Assembly: GCF_021728535.1 (NCBI RefSeq)
Contig: NZ_JAKKDU010000003.1
Location: forward strand, 186,001 to 250,000
From: Wocania arenilitoris
GTDB lineage: Bacteria; Bacteroidota; Bacteroidia; Flavobacteriales; Flavobacteriaceae
Length of the DNA stretch: 64,000 nucleotides
Direction of reading: 5' to 3'
Shown here: one piece after another, positions 1-8,139 of the stretch
Layout of the letters: every line of letters begins with the position of its first letter
How positions within the stretch are numbered: position 1 is the stretch's first letter
Position numbers and translations under genes: made by a program
Notes under the pieces: generated by a model
What the model saw: the letters and a program-made list of their open reading frames with translations, nothing else
What the model was told of the DNA's origin: nothing
Database searches by the model: none

Positions 1-794
1 ACGGTAATAATGATGGGTTTGTTGTGCTACACGGAAGTGATACTATGAGTTACACAGCGTCGGCATTAAGTTTTATGTTAGAAAACTTAGCAAAACCAGT
101 GGTGTTTACAGGTTCTCAATTACCCATTGGAGATTTACGAACCGATGCCAAAGAAAACTTAATCACAGCTGTTCAAGTAGCATCGTTGCAACATCGAAAA
201 AAACCAGTTATTAAAGAAGTGTGTTTATATTTTGAGTACAAATTGTATCGAGCTAACCGAACCACAAAAATTAATGCAGAACATTTTGAGGCTTTTGCTT
301 CTTTAAACTATCCAGAATTAGCTGAGTCTGGAGTGCATTTAAAAGTAAACAAGGAGTATTTATTTAAACCAAATTTAAAGAAAAAATTAGTTGTACATAA
401 AAAGTTAGATAAAAACATAGCACTTATAAAGTTGTTTCCAGGAATAACAGAACAAGTTTTACAAAGTATTTTTAATACACCAAATTTAAATGGTGTTATT
501 ATAGAAACATATGGGACAGGTAATTGTGCAACAGAACAATGGTTTATTAATGCCCTAAAAAAAGCAATTAACAAAGGGATACATATTATAAATGTAACAC
601 AATGCTCTGGAGGAAGTGTAATTATGGGGCATTATGAAACTAGTAACCAGCTAAAAAAAATCGGAGTTATATCAGGGAAAGATATCACAACAGAGGCCGC
701 TTTATCTAAATTAATGTACTTAATAGGACAAAATATTCCTGACAAAACCTTTAAAACTAGTTACGAAATAGCATTAAGAGGCGAAATGTCTTAA
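1..794 (+). CDS. ansA: L-asparaginase type I, 3' part (5' end outside window)
   Basis: Cytosolic L-asparaginase I hydrolyses asparagine to aspartate and ammonia. The reading frame is open to the first base (codons from position 3), and the codons before the first GTG at 24 encode GNNDGFV, which belongs to the family, so the gene begins upstream. The second catalytic block LHGSDTMSYTASALSF is present, with the Thr-Asp pair of the active site. The C-terminal small domain with the YGTGNC block is complete and ends at TAA 792-794. No truncation is visible apart from the window edge. It is followed by tRNA-Ser and the exbB operon on the same strand. Confidence 0.93.
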   Translation, partial: GNNDGFVVLHGSDTMSYTASALSFMLENLAKPVVFTGSQLPIGDLRTDAKENLITAVQVASLQHRKKPVIKEVCLYFEYKLYRANRTTKINAEHFEAFASLNYPELAESGVHLKVNKEYLFKPNLKKKLVVHKKLDKNIALIKLFPGITEQVLQSIFNTPNLNGVIIETYGTGNCATEQWFINALKKAINKGIHIINVTQCSGGSVIMGHYETSNQLKKIGVISGKDITTEAALSKLMYLIGQNIPDKTFKTSYEIALRGEMS

Positions 795-871
795 AATTAG
801 TCGATAAAATTTCAGTGTTTAATTTTTTTTTTGTTATTTGAGCCCTCGTAATTAAATGTATTGTAAAATAC

Positions 872-959
872 AGAGAGGTGGCCGAGTGGCTTAAGGCGCA
901 CGCTTGGAAAGCGTGTATGCGTTTATAGCGTATCGAGGGTTCGAATCCCTTCCTCTCTG
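872..959 (+). tRNA. tRNA-Ser(GGA)
   Basis: Cloverleaf read by eye: acceptor stem AGAGAGG (872-878) pairs with CCTCTCT (952-958), discriminator G959. The D arm starts GCCGAG, the anticodon stem CACGC/GCGTG (899-903/911-915) encloses loop TTGGAAA with anticodon GGA at 906-908. A long variable arm follows, as in class II tRNAs, and the T arm carries GGTTCGAATCC. No CCA is encoded. Length 88. Confidence 0.96.
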
Positions 960-993
960 CTGTTATTTTTATTTTTTAATTGCTTTTTTTTTA

Positions 994-1001
994 TATCTTT
1001 A
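994..1001 (+). promoter_or_regulatory. Candidate -7 box for the exbB operon
   Basis: TATCTTTA, one base off the Bacteroidota consensus TANNTTTG, 33 bases before the ATG at 1034. No clear -33 TTTG is seen. It supports the 1034 start over an upstream in-frame codon at 980. Confidence 0.35.
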
Positions 1002-1033
1002 ACACTTTAACTAATAAAATTAAGATCGAGAAC

Positions 1034-1807
1034 ATGAAAAGATTATTTTCTATCCTAGCCATTACAGGAATTATGGCATTCGGAACTGTTAATGCAACTA
1101 CAAATGCAAACGCAACTACAGCAGTAACAACGGTTGCAACAATGACTCAAGACGAAAGCGCAGCACCTGCTGAAGAACTTGGATTTCATCAAGAACTAAA
1201 AAAGAGGTTCGTTGAAGGTGGTCCAGGATTTATGGGTATTGTATTATTATGTTTAATTTTAGGTTTAGCGATTGCTATCGAGAGAATTATCTTTTTAAAC
1301 CTTTCTACAACTAACACAAAAAAATTAACTCAAAATGTTGAAGACGCACTAGCTTCTGGCGGTGTTGAAGCGGCTAAAGAAGTTTGTAGAAATACAAAAG
1401 GGCCTATCGCTTCTATATTCTATCAAGGATTAGATAGAACAGATGAAGGTATTGAAGCTGCCGAAAAAGCTGTTGTAGCTTATGGTGGTGTACAAATGGG
1501 ACAGTTAGAGAAAAACGTGTCTTGGATTTCTTTATTTATTGCACTAGCACCAATGCTTGGTTTCATGGGTACTGTAATTGGTATGATTCAGGCCTTTGAT
1601 AAAATTGAAGCAGCTGGTGATATGAACCCATCATTAGTAGCAGGTGGTATTAAAGTAGCACTTTTAACAACTGTATTTGGTTTAATTGTTGCCATTATAC
1701 TTCAAATTTTTTACAATTATATTATTGCAAAAATTGATAGCATTGTTAACGATATGGAAGACGCTTCTATTACGTTAATGGATATGCTAGTTAAAAATAA
1801 AAAGTAA
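1034..1807 (+). CDS. exbB: MotA/TolQ/ExbB proton channel family protein
   Basis: Inner-membrane proton channel subunit that, with ExbD/TolR partners, uses proton motive force to energise TonB- or Tol-type outer-membrane processes. The ATG at 1034 gives 257 residues starting MKRLFSILAITGIM, a signal-like segment. An in-frame codon at 980 lies upstream of the likely promoter and is not preferred. A membrane helix near residues 60-80 and the MotA/TolQ/ExbB domain in the C-terminal half (APMLGFMGTVIGMI) are clear. First gene of a four-gene unit with a membrane protein and two ExbD proteins; no tonB is seen here. The gap to the next gene carries a structured RNA-like element (1829-1926). Confidence 0.93.
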   Translation: MKRLFSILAITGIMAFGTVNATTNANATTAVTTVATMTQDESAAPAEELGFHQELKKRFVEGGPGFMGIVLLCLILGLAIAIERIIFLNLSTTNTKKLTQNVEDALASGGVEAAKEVCRNTKGPIASIFYQGLDRTDEGIEAAEKAVVAYGGVQMGQLEKNVSWISLFIALAPMLGFMGTVIGMIQAFDKIEAAGDMNPSLVAGGIKVALLTTVFGLIVAIILQIFYNYIIAKIDSIVNDMEDASITLMDMLVKNKK

Positions 1808-1828
1808 TAATTTAAAATTGTAAGTATT

Positions 1829-1926
1829 ATGAAATGAGCCACAACACTTTAAGTTTTTATTAATCTTAAAATTATTGTTGGCGAATTACATCTGACTTAT
1901 TTAACATAATAAAAATTAAACAGATG
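1829..1926 (+). promoter_or_regulatory. Structured RNA-like element, copy A (candidate translational switch)
   Basis: Order: ATGAAATGA (1829-1837), hairpin (1838-1882), GAATTACATCTGAC (1883-1896), 24 bases, then CAGATG (1921-1926), whose ATG starts the next gene. Within the hairpin GCCA and CAA pair with TTG and TGGC around one bulged T, and TTTAAG (1848-1853) pairs with CTTAAA (1865-1870). The flanks can form a basal helix ATG-A-AAT / ATT-A-CAT with an A.A mismatch and tandem G.A pairs next to the hairpin. Alternatively CATCTG (1889-1894) can pair with CAGATG at the start codon. Copy B at 55643-55727 has the same plan. Pairings were made by eye; function is inferred. Confidence 0.6.
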
Positions 1927-2358
1927 AAAAAAATATTAACCATATTGTTAGCAATAGTAGGCATATTGTCTATTGTATTTCTAGCAATGATAATCTCAAC
2001 AGGAGACGAAGCTATTAAGGCAGGCGAATCTAGTGGAACAGTGAATACATTTATGTATGTTGCCTATTTAGTTTTGTTTTTAACACTTGCTTTTGTTGTT
2101 ATTTTTAGTTTAAAAAATATATTTAGCAACTCTGAAACTTTAAAAAGTACACTAAAAGGTGTAGGCACATTCGCAGTATTAGCTGCTATTTGTTACTTTG
2201 GGTTTGCTAAAGGTGTAGAAACACCTTTAAAAGATGGAGATATGTTATCTGCAGGAGGCTCACAATTATTAGGTGCAGGATTATACCTGTTCTATTTCTT
2301 GCTAGCCATTGCAGGCGGATCAATGTTGTTTTTCGGAATTAAAAAAATGATAAAGTAA
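1924..2358 (+). CDS. Conserved membrane protein in the ExbB/ExbD operon
   Basis: Small integral membrane protein of 144 residues with about four hydrophobic helices (residues 5-25, 42-65, 80-100, 115-138) and a short C-terminal basic end. No catalytic motif or named domain is recognised. It sits between exbB and the first exbD, one base before the latter, so it is probably co-translated and may be an accessory membrane subunit; that is inference from position. The start ATG lies inside a CAGATG that can pair with an upstream CATCTG of the structured element, suggesting translational control separate from exbB. Confidence 0.85.
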   Translation: MKKILTILLAIVGILSIVFLAMIISTGDEAIKAGESSGTVNTFMYVAYLVLFLTLAFVVIFSLKNIFSNSETLKSTLKGVGTFAVLAAICYFGFAKGVETPLKDGDMLSAGGSQLLGAGLYLFYFLLAIAGGSMLFFGIKKMIK

Positions 2359-2359
2359 T

Positions 2360-2971
2360 ATGGCAAAACGAGCAGCACCAGAAGTTAATGCAGGCTCAAT
2401 GGCCGACATTGCTTTCTTACTATTAATCTTTTTCTTAGTAACTACTACTATACCAAAGGATTCTGGTATTAACAGAAAACTTCCACCTATTGACGACAGC
2501 GAAGTAGAGCCACCAATTATAAAACAGAAAAATATTTTTACTGTTTTATTGAACAAAAACGATCAGTTATTGGTTGAAGATGAGAATATGAAGATTAAAG
2601 ACCTACGACAAGCAGCTGTTGAGTTTTTAGATAACGGAGGTGATGGGTCATGTACTTATTGTAAAGGCGCAAAAGATCCTGCTTCGTCTGATAATCCAGA
2701 TAAAGCTATTATATCTTTAAAAAACTCGCGTGAAACATCTTACGCAGCATACATAGCAGTGCAAAATGAACTAGTTGCTGCCTATAATATATTAAGAAAC
2801 AGAAGAGCACTTGAAATTGGTCCGCAAAAAGGGTTTAGAGATATGAATTTTATTGAAATGCAAAATAATCATAAAGATGTAAGATGGATTGGGAATAAAG
2901 AAAAGCTAAAAGAGGTTATTGATCAAATAAAATTAGAAATACCTCAGAAACTTTCAGAGGTTGTAGAATAA
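2360..2971 (+). CDS. exbD: ExbD/TolR family biopolymer transport protein (first copy)
   Basis: Energy-transducing partner of ExbB: a short cytoplasmic N-terminus, one membrane helix with the essential aspartate (MADIAFLLLIFFLVTT, Asp about residue 17) and a periplasmic domain. At 203 residues it is longer than typical ExbD, partly because of a periplasmic insert around residues 90-115 with a CxxC pair (CTYC) and an Asp/Ser/Lys-rich stretch. It starts one base after the stop of the preceding membrane protein. A second ExbD follows after 26 bases, so the complex may be heteromeric. Confidence 0.93.
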   Translation: MAKRAAPEVNAGSMADIAFLLLIFFLVTTTIPKDSGINRKLPPIDDSEVEPPIIKQKNIFTVLLNKNDQLLVEDENMKIKDLRQAAVEFLDNGGDGSCTYCKGAKDPASSDNPDKAIISLKNSRETSYAAYIAVQNELVAAYNILRNRRALEIGPQKGFRDMNFIEMQNNHKDVRWIGNKEKLKEVIDQIKLEIPQKLSEVVE

Positions 2972-2997
2972 TTTAGAATTAAATAAAATAAAAGATT

Positions 2998-3477
2998 ATG
3001 TCTAAATTTAAAAAGAAAAAAGATGGAGGTTTAGCTCCTATCAATACAGCATCATTACCAGATATTGTATTTATGTTATTATTCTTTTTTATGGTAGCGA
3101 CTGAGATGAGGCCAGACACACTAATGGTTCAAAATAAATTACCAGTAGCAGACCAAATAGAAAAGCTTGAGAAGAAGTATCCTATTAGCTATATTCACAT
3201 AGGTAAACCTAGTGTTGGTTATGAAAAATATGGAAGCGTAGCTAGAATACAGCTAAATGATAAATTTGCTGATGTTTCTGAAGTTGGTAATTTTATTGGA
3301 GCTGAGAGATTAGCAGAAAGAGAAGAATTAGTCCCTTACTTAACAGTGTCTTTAAAAGTTGACAAAGAAGCTAATATGGGTATTGTTGGAGATGTAAAGC
3401 AGGAATTACGTAAAGTAAATGCATTAAAAATTAATTATATGACAGGTAGTGGTGATGCATTAAATAATATAAAATAA
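2998..3477 (+). CDS. exbD: ExbD/TolR family biopolymer transport protein (second copy)
   Basis: 159-residue ExbD/TolR protein with a Lys-rich N-terminus, a single helix with the conserved aspartate (LPDIVFMLLFFFMVAT) and a periplasmic domain. It differs clearly from the preceding copy, so the pair looks like an old duplication. Last gene of the unit; a strong hairpin terminator follows 22 bases after the stop. Confidence 0.93.
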   Translation: MSKFKKKKDGGLAPINTASLPDIVFMLLFFFMVATEMRPDTLMVQNKLPVADQIEKLEKKYPISYIHIGKPSVGYEKYGSVARIQLNDKFADVSEVGNFIGAERLAEREELVPYLTVSLKVDKEANMGIVGDVKQELRKVNALKINYMTGSGDALNNIK

Positions 3478-3499
3478 ACAATCTTAATTTTATATTTTA

Positions 3500-3536
3500 A
3501 AAAGCGTTTTGATAATTCAAAACGCTTTTATTTTTT
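3500..3536 (+). terminator. Rho-independent terminator after exbD
   Basis: Perfect 13-bp inverted repeat: AAAAGCGTTTTGA (3500-3512), loop TAAT, TCAAAACGCTTTT (3517-3529), then a T-rich tail. It closes the exbB-exbD unit. Confidence 0.9.
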
Positions 3537-3659
3537 ACACATAATACAATTTTAATTATACTTGTATAGTTATGCTAAATAAGCTTAGATATAAATGAAA
3601 CATCCATGATTAATATTTAATCACACAACAAAATGATTATTTAGGATGTTACATGCCTG

Positions 3660-3679
3660 CACTGAGCTTTGTCGAAGTG
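3660..3679 (+). repeat. Short intergenic repeat unit (CTGAGCTTTGTCGAAG type)
   Basis: CACTGAGCTTTGTCGAAGTG lies 31 bases before the next ATG. CACT/AGTG ends are inverted. From general familiarity, closely similar strings (CTGAGCTTGTCGAAG) are scattered between genes in many flavobacterial genomes. Only one copy was found in this window. Confidence 0.45.
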
Positions 3680-3709
3680 TGACCGTTGAATAACAATAAA
3701 TATAAACAC

Positions 3710-4402
3710 ATGAAAAACCTTATTTTAATTATATTTTTATTAATAGGTTTTCAATGGGTTTTTTCTCAAGATACTCAAGAGAAAGCCATAGATTCACTTT
3801 ATAAAGAAGATCATTTTTACGCAGGAATAACCTATAATTTATTAGGAAAAACACCAAATGATTTTAAACAAAGTGGTTTTTCAACAGGTTTTCATTTTGG
3901 GTATATTAAAGACATCCCTATTAACAAAAACAGAAATGTGGCTATTGGTATTGGTATTGGGTACTCTGCAAATTCGTTTAATCAAAATTTATTTGTAAAT
4001 AAACTTGCATCTGGCGATTTTGACTATAGTATATTAACTGATGAAAATACCTATACCAAAAATAAATTTTCAATACATTTAATTGAGTTGCCTATTGAGT
4101 TTAGGTGGCGAACATCAACACCAACGAATTATGATTTTTGGCGTATATATATGGGTTTTAAACTAGGATATGTGTTAACCCATACAACTAAATATGTTGG
4201 CGATTTGGGTGCTTTAAAACATAATGATATTGATGATTTTAATGACTATCAATATGGATTAACCTTGAGCATAGGGTATGGTACTTGGAATCTTCATTTG
4301 TATTATGCGTTAAACGCTATTTTTTCAAATAATGCTGTTATAAATAACGATAGTATTGATATGAATGCTATAAAAATTGGATTAATGTTTTATATATTAT
4401 AA
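3710..4402 (+). CDS. PorT-like outer-membrane beta-barrel protein
   Basis: 230 residues from ATG 3710 (an in-frame codon at 3686 would put 8 polar residues before the signal peptide). N-terminal signal MKNLILIIFLLIGFQWVFSQ, then a compact barrel with alternating strands: YAGITYNL, GFHFGYIKD, IHLIELPIEFRWRTS, MGFKLGYVLTH, YGLTLSIGYG. The LIELPIEFRWR block and the size resemble the PorT family, which supports type IX secretion in gliding Bacteroidota. Position next to exbB/exbD and rpoN-asnS is a common flavobacterial order. Function as PorT itself is probable, not certain. Confidence 0.75.
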   Translation: MKNLILIIFLLIGFQWVFSQDTQEKAIDSLYKEDHFYAGITYNLLGKTPNDFKQSGFSTGFHFGYIKDIPINKNRNVAIGIGIGYSANSFNQNLFVNKLASGDFDYSILTDENTYTKNKFSIHLIELPIEFRWRTSTPTNYDFWRIYMGFKLGYVLTHTTKYVGDLGALKHNDIDDFNDYQYGLTLSIGYGTWNLHLYYALNAIFSNNAVINNDSIDMNAIKIGLMFYIL

Positions 4403-5005
4403 CCAGTAATTAACTAAAATTAATTGTGGAAACAAACCAACAAAACAGCCTATAATTAATTCTTTATAAGTGTGGGCATTTAAGTGTAATCTAGAAGTCG
4501 CTACTGCACCTGAAATGATAGACATTAAAGCGAGCGTGCCATTAATATTTATGTTAAAATGAATACTTAATGCTATAAAAAACATAAATAATCCAGATAC
4601 TGCAATCATATGGATGCTAGCCTTAAGTTTAAAAATAGCCAAAAACAAACAAGCTAATGTTGATATTAATATACCTACAAAAAAGAAGTAAAGCTCAATA
4701 ACCTGACTAGGAGTTATAATGCGTTGTAGTACCAAAAAAATAACGATACAATTTAGAATAAGCGGAACAATACGTTCTTTAGTACTTTCTAAATAAATGG
4801 ATTTTACTTTACCTAAAGTCTTTAATAAAAAATAAAGCAATATGGGTAAAACAATGGTTAAAATAAAGAGTGAAATTAATTTGGCGCTAATAATTTCATT
4901 TGGTATAAATCTTGGAGATTTTGCAAAGTAAAATGAAACACCTAATATAGGCATTAACAAAGGGTGAAAAATAAGCGATATACTTTTTAAAATACGATCT
5001 ATCAT
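4397..5005 (-). CDS. PAP2-like integral membrane protein
   Basis: 202 residues, about six hydrophobic helices. The C-terminal stretch SRLHLNAHTYKELIIG resembles the last motif of PAP2-type phosphatases (SRxxxxxHxxxD), although the first signature is not clear, so it may be a degenerate or non-catalytic relative. Its start overlaps the stop of rpoN by four bases, so it is co-translated with rpoN. Its 3' end overlaps the convergent barrel gene by six bases. Confidence 0.7.
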   Translation of the reverse strand: MIDRILKSISLIFHPLLMPILGVSFYFAKSPRFIPNEIISAKLISLFILTIVLPILLYFLLKTLGKVKSIYLESTKERIVPLILNCIVIFLVLQRIITPSQVIELYFFFVGILISTLACLFLAIFKLKASIHMIAVSGLFMFFIALSIHFNININGTLALMSIISGAVATSRLHLNAHTYKELIIGCFVGLFPQLILVNYWL

Positions 5006-6456
5006 ATTTTTTTGCGTAAACGAGCAACAGGAATATCTAATTGTTCTCTATATTTTGCAACAGTGCGTCGTGCAATAGGGTACCCCTTTTCTTTTAAAAT
5101 GCCAGCTAAAGTTTCATCAGTTAATGGCTTGCGTTTGTTCTCTTCTTCAATAACTGTTTCTAAGATTTTTTTTATTTCTCTGGTTGAAACATCTTCTCCT
5201 TGATCGTTTTTCATAGATTCTGAAAAGAACTCTTTTATTAATTTGGTCCCATAAGGCGTATCAACATATTTGCTATTAGCTACCCTTGATACTGTTGATA
5301 CATCCATTTGTATTTCATCTGCAATATCTTTAAGAATCATTGGTTTTAAGGTACGCTCATCGCCAGTTAAGAAATACTCTTTTTGGTAATGCATAATGGC
5401 ACTCATAGTTAAAAAAAGTGTTTGTTGGCGTTGTTTAATAGCCTCAATAAACCACTTAGCGGCATCTAATTTTTGCTTAATAAATATAACTGCATCTTTT
5501 TGAGATTTCGATTTGTCTTTGGACTCTTTATAACCTTTAAGCATATTATTATACTCTCTAGATACATGTAATTCTGGTGCGTTTCTGCCGTTAAGTGTAA
5601 GCTCTAATTCACCATCAACAATTTTAATTGCAAAATCTGGTACCACATGCTCAACAATTCTGTTATTTCCTGCATAAGAACCACCAGGTTTTGGGTTTAA
5701 ATGTTCAATTTCAGTAATAGCATCTTTTAATTGAATTTCTGTAATATCAAATTTTTGAAGCAGTTTTTTGTAATGCTTTTTAGTAAACTGATCAAAAGCA
5801 TTATCAATAATATGTATTGCCAATTCGGTATCTGGAGTTTTTTCTTTTCTGTGCAATTGAATACTTAAACATTCTTGTAAATGTCGTGCGCCAACTCCAG
5901 CAGGGTCTAATTGATGAACGATTCGTAAAACTGATTCCACTTTTTCTTCTTCGGTATAAACGTTTTGGGTAAAAGCTAAATCGTCTGTAATATCAGCCAG
6001 CGAGCGCCGTATATAACCGCTTTCGTCAACACTTCCTACTAAAAATTCAGCAATATCACGCTCTTCATCAGATAATCTATAAGTATTTAGTTGATTTATT
6101 AAATGCTGAGTAAACGATGTTCCTGCAGCGTAAGGCATTGTTTTTTCTTCATCATCGCTACTGTAATTATTAACTTGTGTGCGATAATCGGGAACTTCAT
6201 CATCACTTAAATACTCATCAACATTTATATCTTCGGCGTTAATGGTTTCATTATCGCTGTAATCGTCAGTTGTATTATCTAAATCGTAATCGTTGTCTTG
6301 CTCTTCTTTACCACCTTCGAGTGCAGGGTTTTCTTCCAGCTCTTGTTTTAAGCGTTGCTCGAATGCTTGCGTAGGCAACTGTATCAATTTCATTAATTGA
6401 ATTTGTTGCGGCGACAGTTTTTGCGATAACTTAAATTGTAAGTGTTGTTTAAGCAT
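5002..6456 (-). CDS. rpoN: RNA polymerase sigma-54 factor
   Basis: Alternative sigma factor that recognises -24/-12 promoters and needs AAA+ activators. Region I is at the N-terminus (LKQHLQFKLSQKLSPQQIQLMKLIQLP), followed by a strongly acidic linker (residues 50-105), the core-binding region and a C-terminal RpoN box (ARRTVAKYRE) near residue 463. Length 484 is normal. Downstream of asnS on the same strand with an 80-base gap and no terminator between, so partial co-transcription is likely. Its stop overlaps the PAP2-like gene. Confidence 0.97.
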   Translation of the reverse strand: MLKQHLQFKLSQKLSPQQIQLMKLIQLPTQAFEQRLKQELEENPALEGGKEEQDNDYDLDNTTDDYSDNETINAEDINVDEYLSDDEVPDYRTQVNNYSSDDEEKTMPYAAGTSFTQHLINQLNTYRLSDEERDIAEFLVGSVDESGYIRRSLADITDDLAFTQNVYTEEEKVESVLRIVHQLDPAGVGARHLQECLSIQLHRKEKTPDTELAIHIIDNAFDQFTKKHYKKLLQKFDITEIQLKDAITEIEHLNPKPGGSYAGNNRIVEHVVPDFAIKIVDGELELTLNGRNAPELHVSREYNNMLKGYKESKDKSKSQKDAVIFIKQKLDAAKWFIEAIKQRQQTLFLTMSAIMHYQKEYFLTGDERTLKPMILKDIADEIQMDVSTVSRVANSKYVDTPYGTKLIKEFFSESMKNDQGEDVSTREIKKILETVIEEENKRKPLTDETLAGILKEKGYPIARRTVAKYREQLDIPVARLRKKI

Positions 6457-6535
6457 ATTTCGATTTGGTTTAAGATAAAAGTAAAAAAAACTTTTAGTTC
6501 TTTAGTTACCAATAATAATTCTTTTAAAACTTTTT

Positions 6536-7975
6536 CTAAAACTCTGCGTTTTGTGGTGTTCTTGGAAAAGGAATAACATCTCTAATATTGCTCATTCCTG
6601 TGGCAAACATAACTAAGCGCTCGAAACCTAAACCAAAACCAGAATGTACTGCAGTACCGTATTTACGTAAGTCTAAATACCACCATAATTCTTCTTCATC
6701 AATATCTAAAGCTTTTATTTTCTCTTTTAACACCTCTAAGCGTTCTTCACGTTGAGAGCCACCTACCATTTCGCCAATACCAGGAAATAGAATATCCATA
6801 GCGCGAACCGTTTTTCCATCTTCATTTAAACGCATGTAAAAGGCTTTGATATTAGCTGGGTAATCAAATAAAATTACAGGACACTTAAAGTGTTTTTCAA
6901 CTAAAAAGCGCTCATGCTCACTTTGTAAATCTGCGCCCCATTCGTTTATTATATATTTGAATTTCTTTTTCTTGTTGGGTTTACAATTGCGTAAAATATC
7001 TATAGCTTCGGTATAACTAATACGTTTAAAATTATTTTCGGTAACAAAATTTAGCTTTTCAATTAAAGTCATTTCGTTACGTTGCGCTTGTGGTTTTGTT
7101 TTTTCTTCGTCTTGTAAACGTTTGTCTAAAAAGTTTAAATCTTCAATATTATTTTCTAAAACATAGCTTAAAATAGATTTCATAAAATCTTCAGCTAAAT
7201 CCATATTACCATTTAAATCCATAAAAGCAACTTCGGGTTCAATCATCCAAAATTCTGCCAAATGACGCGAGGTGTTAGAGTTTTCTGCTCTAAAAGTTGG
7301 CCCGAAAGTATAAACTTTACCTAAAGACATCGCATAAGTTTCTGCTTCTAATTGACCAGAAACCGTTAAGTTTGTTTCTTTTCCGAAGAAATCTTGTTTA
7401 TAATCTACTTCACCTTCATCATTTAATGGTGGATTCTTAGCATCTAAATTGGTAACGCGAAACATTTCGCCGGCACCTTCAGCATCACTGCCTGTTATAA
7501 TTGGCGCGTGCATATAGTAAAAGCCATTTTCGTTAAAATATTTATGAATGGCAAATGATAGCGCAGAACGCAAGCGCATAACTGCGCCAAATGTATTGGT
7601 TCGTGTACGTAAATGGGCGTTCTCCCTTAAAAATTCAAACGAATGTTTTTTGGGTTGAATAGGAAATGTTTCAGCATCAGAATCGCCTAAAATGTCAATA
7701 GAAGTTACATTAACCTCAACGTTTTGTCCCTTACCTCGGCTTTCAACTAATTCGCCTTTTATATGCAGTGCAGCACCTGTTGTAATGCGTTTTAAAATAG
7801 CTTCGTCTGTATTTTCAAAGTCTACCACACATTGAATATTATTTAAGGTAGAACCATCATTTAAAGCAATAAAACGATTCGCTCTAAAGGTTCTAACCCA
7901 GCCTTTAACTTCAACTTCTGGCAAATTAATATTTTGCAATAATAATTCTGAAACGGTACGTAATTGCATGTGCAT
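6536..7975 (-). CDS. asnS: Asparaginyl-tRNA synthetase
   Basis: Class IIb synthetase charging tRNA-Asn. N-terminal OB-fold anticodon-binding domain ([13 protein letters not shown]...LNDGS), then the catalytic core with motif 2 ([20 protein letters not shown]) and motif 3 ([15 protein letters not shown]). The [15 protein letters not shown] form identifies AsnRS rather than AspRS. 479 residues. Two nearby ATGs (7975 and 7969) cannot be told apart; both lie just downstream of a -7 box at 7989-7996. Confidence 0.97.
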   Translation of the reverse strand: MHMQLRTVSELLLQNINLPEVEVKGWVRTFRANRFIALNDGSTLNNIQCVVDFENTDEAILKRITTGAALHIKGELVESRGKGQNVEVNVTSIDILGDSDAETFPIQPKKHSFEFLRENAHLRTRTNTFGAVMRLRSALSFAIHKYFNENGFYYMHAPIITGSDAEGAGEMFRVTNLDAKNPPLNDEGEVDYKQDFFGKETNLTVSGQLEAETYAMSLGKVYTFGPTFRAENSNTSRHLAEFWMIEPEVAFMDLNGNMDLAEDFMKSILSYVLENNIEDLNFLDKRLQDEEKTKPQAQRNEMTLIEKLNFVTENNFKRISYTEAIDILRNCKPNKKKKFKYIINEWGADLQSEHERFLVEKHFKCPVILFDYPANIKAFYMRLNEDGKTVRAMDILFPGIGEMVGGSQREERLEVLKEKIKALDIDEEELWWYLDLRKYGTAVHSGFGLGFERLVMFATGMSNIRDVIPFPRTPQNAEF

Positions 7976-7988
7976 TTAATTTAAAGTA

Positions 7989-7996
7989 CAAATATA
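7989..7996 (-). promoter_or_regulatory. -7 box upstream of asnS
   Basis: On the minus strand TATATTTG, a full match to TANNTTTG, 13 bases before the asnS start, implying a very short leader. No clear -33 TTTG is found because the upstream DNA is the repeat at 8009-8033. Confidence 0.45.
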
Positions 7997-8008
7997 ATAT
8001 TTAGTAAA

Positions 8009-8033
8009 CAGTATGCAGTAGCAGTATGCAGTA
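8009..8033. repeat. Direct repeat CAGTATGCAGTA x2
   Basis: Two exact 12-base copies at 8009-8020 and 8022-8033 separated by one G. Internally built from CAGTA units, so it is a short tandem repeat tract. It lies where the -33 region of the asnS promoter would be. Confidence 0.8.
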
Positions 8034-8073
8034 AATTTGAATACTTTAGGCTTTTGGCTTTCAATTTTCAAAG

Positions 8074-8130
8074 AATTAAAAAACAAATCCCGAAATGAGA
8101 AATGCCTTTTTTGGAATTTGTTTTTTAATT
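8074..8130 (-). terminator. Terminator after the RND exporter gene
   Basis: Perfect 15-bp inverted repeat: AATTAAAAAACAAAT at 8074-8088 and its complement at 8116-8130, loop 27 bases. Read on the minus strand the 3' arm carries a T run. It starts 10 bases after the exporter's stop. Confidence 0.75.
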
Positions 8131-8139
8131 ATTAGATTT

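Noticed and set aside
1829-1837. ATGAAATGA as a two-codon leader ORF (Met-Lys-stop), present in both RNA-like elements
   Set aside because: The bases are better explained as the 5' strand of the basal helix with the 3' flank; no ribosome-binding signal is seen. Not annotated as a CDS.
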